Positions 34,670 to 42,874 of a DNA stretch of 64,000 bases are shown piece by piece. The DNA comes from Copromyces sp. CBS 386.78 (lineage: Eukaryota > Ascomycota > Sordariomycetes > Sordariales > Sordariaceae). The stretch spans positions 1 to 64,000 of the forward strand of contig MU839115.1 of NCBI GenBank assembly GCA_030685235.1. Direction: 5' to 3'. Numbering within the stretch: position 1 is the first letter of the stretch; each line of letters starts with the position of its first letter. The position numbers and the translations under genes were made by a program. The notes under the pieces were generated by a model. It saw only the letters and a program-made list of their open reading frames with translations, ran no database searches and was not told where the DNA came from.

Positions 34670-36235
34670 ATGACAACACAGACATGGACCTCCCTTGTCC
34701 GGAGAGACACCAAGGGGCCTCTGAGCACCGGTGCCATCGCCGGCATAGCTGTCGGGGCGGCCGTGCTGTTCTTTGCGAGTGCTGCTCTATTTGTGGTTTA
34801 CCATCGACGACAACGACGCTACAATGCCGAAGATAGCGAGTACTATCAGTATGCCGACTCTGTTCAACGGGGCCAAAACAACACGGGGAGGACTTTCGTG
34901 GCAGTTCCTCGCCGAGCTCCAACCTACACTTTGGACTATAAGATGGACAACCAAGTCGGTACCGGGCAGTCGACTCCTGCCCAGTTCTCAGCAGACCCCC
35001 GGGCCCAAATTCCCGAGTCACCTCCACTGGACGACATGGCAAGCGCAATGCCAACCCACCCAGCATATCTTCCCAAGGCAGTGGTACGAGGGACAACACT
35101 CAAGCCCATCACTCGTCGACCCTCCGAAGACAACAGCACTCCGGCGTACTATACTTCGAATGCGGACAGCAGCAACATGCCCATGCAAGCCTATCGCGGC
35201 TCTTCATCCACGGCCACCGCCGTGGTAACAGGAGGAAGTGATTCAAGAATGATGGGAAGCAAAGAGAAGCAGTTCTTCCCTTCTCCACCGGGATCTGGAG
35301 GAACAGGCGCAACCACTTTCTACGACGACGAGGACTATTACGCAGAGGATCCGGAGAAGGATGTCAAAGGTCGACGTAGGGTCTCCCTCCCACTTCGTCT
35401 CGCCCCAGTGGACCAAGAGGAGGAAAATGAAGACCACCATTACTACCAACAACAACAACAGCAACAACAAGAAGAACAGTCCCAGCACAACTACCAGCAG
35501 GCCCATAGGTATCACCCCCAGCACCAGCAGCAACAGCAACAGCAACAGAATCAACCACAACCACCACAACAATCCCCTCCAGCCCTGCCCACCCCCGCCT
35601 CAGTCGCCTCCTCCTCCCGCACCACCCAAAGTGGCGCGGTACCCACCATCTCCCTCCCCATCAGAGGCAAAAAGAAGAAATTCCCTCCTCCCCAACTCAA
35701 CCTACAACAAAACAGTCAAACCTCCCCCAACAATCCCAACCCCAACCAAACCACCGACAGCGGCAGTAACCTTCGCAACGGCAGTGGTAGTAACCTTCGC
35801 ACCGGCGGCAGCGGCGGCACCAGCAGTGGCGGTGGTCTAATGGTAGACATGGTAATGTCCACCAGCAACCACCGCCCTCTCAGCGGGATGGAGGACATGT
35901 CTATAAGTGGACCGTTGGCTTTTCCTCATTATTCTCATCAGCAGTATGCGCAGCAGCAGCAACAGCAGCTACAGGAGGTACATGGGGGATATTATGTTGA
36001 TGAGTATGGGCAGCCGGTCGCGGTTCAGGTGGTACCGGGGAGTGGAGGGAGTAGGAGCGGAGGAGGAGGAGGAGGGAGAAGAGGGAATAGAGATCGGTCG
36101 AGGAGTTTTGGTGGTGATCATCATCAGGGACAGGGACATGGAGGAGAAACTGGAAGGCGGGAGAAGAGACATAGTGGGAATAACGGGAGGCATTATGAGG
36201 AGGTGGAGATTGGGAGGGAGGCCGATATTTGGTGA
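34670..36235 (+). CDS. Single-pass membrane protein with long Gln-rich tail, 521 aa
   Basis: One exon from the ATG at 34670. Residues 1-18 are short and polar, 19-44 are a Gly/Ala-rich transmembrane helix followed by HRRQRR, and the rest is a 475-residue disordered cytosolic tail. The tail has acidic/Tyr stretches, Gln runs near 260-300, a Pro-rich part, Asn/Gly-Ser repeats near 345-395 and a Gly/Arg-rich end. There is no signal peptide, so it is either a reverse-signal-anchor protein or its true N-terminus lies in an upstream exon: the signal-peptide-like frame at 34375-34581 is a candidate, and CAG at 34679-34681 would give an in-phase acceptor. The type resembles fungal wall-sensor-like proteins with a short ectodomain. 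No catalytic domain is seen. Confidence 0.7.
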   Translation: MTTQTWTSLVRRDTKGPLSTGAIAGIAVGAAVLFFASAALFVVYHRRQRRYNAEDSEYYQYADSVQRGQNNTGRTFVAVPRRAPTYTLDYKMDNQVGTGQSTPAQFSADPRAQIPESPPLDDMASAMPTHPAYLPKAVVRGTTLKPITRRPSEDNSTPAYYTSNADSSNMPMQAYRGSSSTATAVVTGGSDSRMMGSKEKQFFPSPPGSGGTGATTFYDDEDYYAEDPEKDVKGRRRVSLPLRLAPVDQEEENEDHHYYQQQQQQQQEEQSQHNYQQAHRYHPQHQQQQQQQQNQPQPPQQSPPALPTPASVASSSRTTQSGAVPTISLPIRGKKKKFPPPQLNLQQNSQTSPNNPNPNQTTDSGSNLRNGSGSNLRTGGSGGTSSGGGLMVDMVMSTSNHRPLSGMEDMSISGPLAFPHYSHQQYAQQQQQQLQEVHGGYYVDEYGQPVAVQVVPGSGGSRSGGGGGGRRGNRDRSRSFGGDHHQGQGHGGETGRREKRHSGNNGRHYEEVEIGREADIW

Positions 36236-36665
36236 TTTGTTTGGTATTCTGGTAACCTGATGGGTGACCAGTGTGTTCGGTTTGAAAGTGACAGACCTGG
36301 AAGTCTGTTTTCATTTCGTTGTATATCTTTTTTGGACAATACCATGGGGTTTGGGTAGGAATGGCGTATCATGGGAGGAATTTTCGTTTTGAAGGACACG
36401 ATGAATACATCCTGGGCTCCCGAGGAGGCAGGCCCTATCCGGGACTTGGAGATACCTTAGTAAACACTGCGTGTGGAAGAGTCGGTTGTTGTGCTCGGGT
36501 TCATAACCCAGGTTTGACAATGTCGCCAGTCAAGTGAGGAAACAGAAGCGTGTATGATATATGATATATCAAATTAAAATTACCATATCGATTGATCTGC
36601 CATTCCGCCCGTGCCCTCACCCACACCCGAATGCTTTCAAACCCTCCTCATGACAAAGGTCGCTT
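36236..36665. other. Convergent intergenic region
   Basis: The spacer holds the 3' ends of the membrane-protein gene (+) and Derlin (-). No gene is seen. Confidence 0.6.
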
Positions 36666-37950
36666 TCAATCACCGCCCAGACGATGGCCAGAACCACGGG
36701 TCCTCCATGAATCCGGAAGCACCGAGCCGGTGGACGCACCTGTAGTGCTGCCTGTAGACGGAGCGCCAGGACCGGGACGGATGGCTGTGCCATACTCGCG
36801 CTGGAACACTCTCGGCGTCTCGACAAAACGAGACAGGAAAGCGGGCGTGGGCAACAAGCTCGAGCCGCCGCCGAATTCGGGCCACAGACGCGTCATAAAG
36901 TCATGCCAGTGAGCAGCGAGAATACCGGTGACCTGAAGAGGGATCGCCATGGGGTTCATGAGCAGCGACGAGAGGAGCATGCAATACGGGATCAACTGCG
37001 CAGGCACCGTGAAGAAGAAAAAGTTCGACTTCGCGCCGCGGGCATCTTGAACGGCAGTGTAGCACATCGCAATAATCAATCCTTGGAGGAAGAAATACCC
37101 ACCCAGGAAGATTCGGTTTACGGTCTATCATGTGTTAGCAATTCTGCTGACAGAAATGCTGGTGTTGGGTAACAAAAAGCACGAATGCTTGATGTTGAAA
37201 TGTAGGGCGCTAGAAACCGCCCGAGCACACGGATTATATTGCTCGGGTCATCCAAAGCATTCCCACCATGGTCACACCGCAGCCCACCCGGTATTTTGCG
37301 AATGATGGGCGGCCGAGATGCAACGGTAATCTTCCTCGGTTCCAGGAACCGCAATAGTTGTGAGAATTGCACTATGCGGGCAGATATTCCGAGGATTCCC
37401 ATGTGTTGTGACGGGATTGGAGAGAGGTGTAGTGAGAAGAGTAAAAAGAGAGATGTCAAAACCTACAATGATGAAACCACCAACGGTAATCAAATACCAA
37501 AGGACGTCTTCCTTCCTTTGGAACTTGGGGTTTGTGGTTTCAAGTTGGCTCAAGTACTGATAGGCTGTGACTTTGGTTAGCATCCTTGTTGACAACGAAG
37601 TTTTCTTCGAGGCAGGATTGCTTACCAAAGTACGGATCCAACACGATGCCCAGCTGCGGAGAGCTGAGCAGGAAGGATGTGACAAAACGCCATATCTCAG
37701 GCGGCAGTTTGAAGAGTCTGCTCTCATCGAAGTAGATCCAGCCGATCGGCAACAGTCCGAAATGGCCTGTGATGGAAATAACGAGAATGGCCGTCGCCAA
37801 TGTCCTGAAGCAAGTTGGTATGTGTCCATGGATGCTCTTTGCCAGCTCTTGCACACGATATCGGGCGTGGGAAGAAACCAGCTCAGACGGCAAAGCTCAC
37901 CTAGCCATTGGTGGCGCCTGCCAGTAGGCCGCCATGATTTCAGACGACAT
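36666..37950 (-). CDS. Derlin (Der1-like ERAD factor), 261 aa
   Basis: Four exons from the right: 37950-37901, 37804-37626, 37564-37467 and 37124-36666. All phases match; intron 3 is long (342 nt) and ends TGCTAACACATGATAG. The N-terminus (MSSEIMAAYWQAPPMAR) has the Derlin start pattern of a Trp followed by Pro-Pro, then TM1, the PPEIWRFVTSFLL block, DPYF, TM segments including LITVGGFII, the LGGYFFLQG helix, and the end block LAAHWHDFMTRLWPEFGGG. Derlins are rhomboid-fold pseudoproteases of the ER membrane that move misfolded proteins out for degradation; as expected I see no GxSG motif. The C-terminal 60 residues are Gly/Ser/Thr-rich without an obvious SHP box. It is divergent with ArgJ across 836 bp. 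Confidence 0.93.
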
Positions 37951-38786
37951 CTTGTCGAGATCTGTGCGTGCGGTGGGTGTGATGTGATGTGGTGTTGTGC
38001 GGGGGACTGAAAGCAAGATGCTGACTCTTGTTCTTCGATTTTCTCAAAAAACGTTCAGGTCGGCAAATCTTCTGTAGGAAAAGGTGGAAGGGGGAAAAAG
38101 CCAGGCACAGGCAGCGGTGGAGTGTAACGCTGCCTGGAAATGGCAAGACACACGTTGGTGATTCGTGTCTTTTTGAGGAAGGGTGGAAGGAAGAAGAAAT
38201 TGCAGCCAACGAAGCACGCCCTTTTATGGAAGCTGGGCCCTTCAGTGGGGCAGTTGTGTTTTTGGTGGGGCAATTGGAGCTTTGGCCGTCGACTGATTCG
38301 TTGTCTTGGCAGGGCAAGCGCGGGACCCGCTTCGCCGGGGCCCGGGGCGATCTTCTCCCGGCAAGACCTAGGAACCGTTGTGCCGCTTCCATTTGTTTGC
38401 CCTGACGGCACGCCCTTTGCGCTTGTGCCTTCTCAATGGTTGCTGTGAGTTGTGACTCAAACGTTCCGTTGACAATGAAACCAGCTCAGATAGAGAGGAT
38501 CAAAATAAAATAAAAGGCATGTCTTCATGCCGGTTTGGATCTCAAAAAAAGTAACAAGTTTTGTGTCTCAATTGGTTTGTTCATGGTGAACTTATTTGCG
38601 CTCTCTTTTACATCTCCCACTGGCTCCGATACCGCGCTCGGCGCATCGTGGACCGTGTAGCCCTTGTGACCTCACAGATACTGAATAAGTGCGCTTTTTC
38701 GGTTGTTTACTTTCTGATAAGAGAGTCACCAACCCAAGCCACCCCTTTCCACCAGTAGCCTCCAGACTCAGCATCTCGCAGCAGTC
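37951..38786. other. Divergent promoter region, Derlin and ArgJ
   Basis: 836 bp between two starts. It contains one perfect CPC1/Gcn4-type site, listed separately. No coding region is supported. Confidence 0.65.
38453..38459 (+). promoter_or_regulatory. CPC1/Gcn4-type site TGACTCA
   Basis: A perfect TGACTCA palindrome lies 328 bp upstream of the ArgJ ATG. In fungi this motif binds the bZIP activator of general amino-acid control (CPC1 in Neurospora, Gcn4 in yeast), which is known to induce arginine genes. Position and target fit; binding is inferred. Confidence 0.65.
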
Positions 38787-40256
38787 ATGGAGAGCCTCAA
38801 CGGCTGTGTTCTCAGCCAATTGAGGCAGTCTGGTGCCCAATTGACTCGTACTCTTCAAAAGGTTCAGTCCCGGTCCTACTCGGCCCCCGTCAGCGGCTCC
38901 ATCCCCGCGGCCAAGAAGAAGTATGTCCCTACTTCCGGCACCTATCCCCTGGGCTTCTCAGCTTCCGGCATCAACGTAGGCGTCAAGCCCAAGAACACCA
39001 CCAAGCCTGATGTTTGCCTTGTCGCCTCGGACCGTCCCTGCGCCGCCGCCGCCGTCTTTACCAAGAACAAGTTCCAGGCCGCCCCCGTCACTTTCAGCCG
39101 TAGCTTGTTGCAGAAGAAGGACAACCAGGGTATTCAGGGTGTCGTTGTCAACTCGGGATGCGCCAACGCCGTCACTGGCAAGGGAGGCTTGGAGGATGCT
39201 GGCAAGATGGCTCAGGCCGCCGATGAGTGCTTCGGCCAGAGCGAGAGCACTCTCGTCATGAGCACTGGTGTCATCGGCCAGCGTCTTCCCATCGAGAAGA
39301 TCACCAGCAACATCCCCCGCGCCCACAAGGCTATGGGATCTTCTCACGACCACTGGCTCACGGCTGCCAAGGCTATCTGCACCACCGATACCTTCCCCAA
39401 GCTCATCTCTCGCTCCTTCAAGCTTCCCTCCTCCCCTTCGGTTGAGTACCGCATTGCCGGTATGACCAAGGGAGCTGGTATGATTCACCCCAACATGGCC
39501 ACCCTCCTCGGTATCATCGCCACCGATGCTCCCGTTTCTTCCACCGTCCTTCCCGCTGTTCTCAAGCACGCCGTCGACCGTTCGTTTAACAGCATTACCA
39601 TCGATGGAGACACTTCGACCAACGACACTGTTGCCCTTCTTGCCAACGGTGCTGCTGGCGGAAAGGAGGTTGTCGCCAACACTCCCGACTGCGATGCCTT
39701 CCAGACTGTCCTGACCGATTTCTCTACCGACCTTGCCAAGCTCATTGTCCGCGATGGCGAGGGTGCCACCAAGTTCGTTACCATCCGCGTTGTCGAGGCC
39801 GCCAGCGAGGAGGCTGCCAGGAAGATTGCCAGCACTATTGCCCGCTCTCCCTTGGTCAAGACTGCTCTCTACGGCAAGGACGCTAACTGGGGCCGTATCC
39901 TCTGCGCTACTGGTTACTCCCTTGTCTCCGAGCCTGGCCTTCCCGTCAACGATGTTCCCGAGGTTGTCCCTGAAAAGACCAACGTCTCTTTCGTCCCCAC
40001 TGACGGTACTGCTGAGCTGAAGCTGCTCGTCAACGGCGAGCCTGAGCAGGTTGATGAGGCCCGTGCTGCTGAGATCCTCGAGCTTGAGGACCTTGAGATT
40101 CTTGTTAGACTTGGAACTGGTGACAAGCAGGCCACCTACTGGACTTGCGACTACAGCCACGAGTACATGTAAGTTGATCAGCCCCAATATGAACCTGAGT
40201 GATAGACTGCTGACGTGACTATGAACAGTACTATTAATGGAGACTACCGCACGTAA
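38787..40256 (+). CDS. argJ: Mitochondrial ornithine acetyltransferase/NAG synthase (ArgJ), 469 aa
   Basis: Two exons: 38787-40168 and 40229-40256; the second codes for only nine residues after the split codon (TINGDYRT). Bifunctional ArgJ transfers acetyl from N-acetylornithine to glutamate and can also make N-acetylglutamate from acetyl-CoA, closing the acetyl cycle of arginine synthesis in mitochondria (yeast ARG7). The N-terminus to about residue 33 is a basic, acid-free targeting sequence. The [18 protein letters not shown] block holds the self-cleavage point Ala238/Thr239; Thr239 becomes the nucleophile at the N-terminus of the beta chain. Further signatures are [25 protein letters not shown] and KDANWGRIL. 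Length is normal and all active-site blocks are intact. A CPC1-type site lies upstream. Confidence 0.97.
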
Positions 40257-40714
40257 GAAAACACTAATGAGGCGTTACTGTTATCTTGGGAGGATACCCG
40301 GGGGTATATAGGATAGAAAAAGTTCATTTACAGCCATGGTTTTGTGCCTCTCTTCCAATCCTTTCATTCGTACTTCTACATCACACGCAAATACTGCTCG
40401 CCATTCGGACTCAAAACTTCGGAGAGCATTAAATCTTGAACTGTCGGCGTATACCTTTCTGATGATTTTGATTTTGTAAGAGAAAAGCACTCACATGTGT
40501 ACAAGTCACTAGAAGGGATATGCCACAAAGGCTTCCAGATGAGTATTTGCGACGATGACAGATACATGTATAATCACAACTGCTGACCGAAGATGGAACG
40601 TCTTCTAATAGATATCGAGAGACGTCACAGATTTTTAGAAGATCATCTCAGTTTGGTTTCCCATCAAGCAAAGAAGGAACAATGTCGGACAATAGAGGGG
40701 GTTGCAAAGTATGC

Positions 40715-40726
40715 TTAGGGTTAGGG
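40715..40726 (+). promoter_or_regulatory. Tandem TTAGGG hexamers in a promoter
   Basis: Two contiguous TTAGGG units about 200 bp upstream of the RFC4 ATG. Such interstitial telomere-like hexamers are known binding sites for Tbf1/TRF-type factors in fungal promoters. Function here is inferred. Confidence 0.4.
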
Positions 40727-40775
40727 TACAGCGACCTCGGCCAGACCCCTGCAAAACCACTTTAAAATCGGTTGA

Positions 40776-40791
40776 GCGCGACGCGTCGCGC
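40776..40791. promoter_or_regulatory. 16-bp palindrome containing an MCB (ACGCGT)
   Basis: GCGCGACGCGTCGCGC is a perfect palindrome centred on ACGCGT (40781-40786), about 130 bp upstream of the RFC4 ATG. ACGCGT is the MluI cell-cycle box bound by MBF (Mbp1/Swi6 type), which drives G1/S transcription of replication genes in yeasts. The target gene, a clamp-loader subunit, fits this exactly. One other ACGCGT was noticed, inside the Derlin coding region near 36894. Confidence 0.6.
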
Positions 40792-40919
40792 CGCTAACCT
40801 TTCCCTCCAGGCAGCTCAGAAACCGCAAACAAACAAACAACATCATTGAGAGTCGCAAAACCCATATTTCGACCATTTGACAAGCTCAATCGAAAACCCT
40901 CATTCCACATCCACCCAAA

Positions 40920-42172
40920 ATGCCACTAGCCAAAGCAGAAGAGAGGGGCGAGTCCTCAACGTCCATCTCCAAGGCAGCAACCTCGGTTTCCACAAGCTCT
41001 TCCCCCACCTACGAGCTACCATGGTGAGTCTGCTCTGAGCAGAATAGAACGGCTTGCTTTTTTTTATTTCATAGATTTTGGCTAACCAACGGTTACAAAA
41101 TAGGGTAGAAAAGTACAGACCAGTCTTCCTCGACGATGTGGTGGGCAACACAGAAACAATTGAGCGACTCAAGATCATCGCAAAGGAGGGCAACATGCCC
41201 CACGTCATCATATCCGGCATGCCTGGTATCGGAAAGACCACGAGTGTCCTGTGTCTAGCGAGGCAATTACTAGGTGATGCGTACAAGGAGGCAGTGTTGG
41301 AGCTGAATGCCAGTGACGAGCGAGGTTAGTCCCAACTGCCCTCCCTACGGCTCTACCACCCGTGCAGGAAAGGCACGAGCTACGGCAAAATTACCATACT
41401 GACACTCAAAAACAAAACCACAGGCATCGAAGTAGTCCGCCAACGCATCAAGGGCTTCGCCCAAAAGAAAGTCACCCTCCCCCCGGGCCGCCACAAGATC
41501 GTAATCCTCGACGAAGCCGACAGCATGACCTCGGGCGCGCAACAAGCCCTGCGCCGCACGATGGAGATCTACTCCAACACGACTCGCTTCGCCTTTGCCT
41601 GCAACCAATCCAACAAGATCATCGAGCCGTTGCAATCGCGCTGCGCGATCCTGCGCTACGCCAAGCTGACGGACGCGCAAGTCGTCAAGCGCCTGTTGCA
41701 AATCATCGAGGCCGAGAGAGTCGAGTACTCCGACGACGGGCTGGCGGCCCTGGTGTTCAGCGCCGAGGGAGACATGCGGCAGGCGATCAACAACTTGCAA
41801 TCCACGCATGCGGGCTTTGGGTTCGTGTCAGGGGATAATGTGTTCAAGGTGGTGGATAGTCCGCACCCGATCAAAGTGCAGGCGATGCTCAAGGCGTGCT
41901 ACGAAGGGAACGTGGACGCGGCGCTGGATGGGCTGCGGGAGCTGTGGGACTTGGGGTACTCGAGTCATGACATTATCAGTACCATGTTCAAGGTCACCAA
42001 GACGATTCCTACGCTGAGCGAGCACGCCAAGCTGGAGTTCATCAAGGAGATTGGGTTTACGCATATGAAGATTCTGGAGGGCGTGCAGACGCTGTTGCAG
42101 CTGAGCGGGTGCGTGGCGAGGTTGTGCAGGTTGAATATGGATCCGAAGAAGTTTGTGGCGCCGAAGAAGTGA
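40920..42172 (+). CDS. rfc4: Replication factor C subunit 4 (clamp loader), 357 aa
   Basis: Three exons: 40920-41023, 41104-41324 and 41424-42172, all in phase. The small subunit of the RFC complex loads PCNA onto primed DNA in the nucleus. Motifs: LPWVEKYRP at 33-41, Walker [10 protein letters not shown] at 73-81, Walker B ILDEAD at 136-141, the SRC motif at 180-182 (arginine finger), sensor-2 region [12 protein letters not shown], then the helical collar domain. Closest by pattern to yeast Rfc4 / human RFC2 ([20 protein letters not shown]). The N-terminal 30 residues are a Ser/Ala-rich extension absent from yeast Rfc4, which makes it about 34 residues longer. Confidence 0.97.
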
Positions 42173-42874
42173 ATACCCGTTGGTGAGGCTGACAGAATTC
42201 CTGTCTGTTCCCCCAACGGGTAGGGTTTTCTTCGAGCAAGGAAGAGGAACAAGGGGTCGTGGAAGGCATCTTGAGGTGGAATGAAGATCGGAGGTTCTGA
42301 AAAGATAATACCCGAGCGGCGCTGTGTGTTGAATTTTTTCTCTGGCGTTGATTTTGATGTTTGGTAAACTGGCATAGCATACTAGAATACACTACAGACG
42401 AAAAGGCATTGGTGGTTAGCATGAGCATCTACAACATAGCTGGCAGCGAAGCATGAAATGCAGAGGAGGGAGGTATCAGTGATGTACATCGCATGTTTAA
42501 TTGTCCAATCACGTTCATGTTTGTGAGATATCCAAGCTGTTGCCGGAAAGAAGTAGTGTACAGAATCCCTTCAGTTGTAATTTTTCCCGTCGTCACTACC
42601 TGTTTTGTCCTGTGATCCATATTATCAATCCGGTTGCCCGGTATTCCTCTTAGACATCTTTCGAAAAAACCGGTCAAAGCATCCCTTTTCCTTACGAATC
42701 ATCTCACATTTCCATCCAAGAAAAATAACCAAAAAGATGTTTAACAAACATTCCAAAATGTTCATGTCATTCACAAATCCATCCGTAGAACAGGCAACCT
42801 TCAACCACAATCTGTAAGTCCCTCTTTCTCGAAGGAAAAAATAAGTAAAAATAATTCCCAGCACCAATACCCTT
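42173..42874. other. Convergent intergenic region
   Basis: 702 bp between the 3' ends of RFC4 (+) and the amidase gene (-). AT content is raised toward the right. No gene is supported. Confidence 0.6.

Larger units (their letters stand above)
40257..40919. other. Intergenic region, RFC4 promoter
   Basis: 663 bp. It holds the ArgJ 3' end and the RFC4 promoter with a TTAGGG doublet and an MCB palindrome, listed separately. No gene is seen. Confidence 0.6.

Noticed and set aside
38958..40187. 409-codon minus-strand frame over ArgJ
   Set aside because: It is a shadow of the strongly biased ArgJ codons; the sense protein is complete and conserved.
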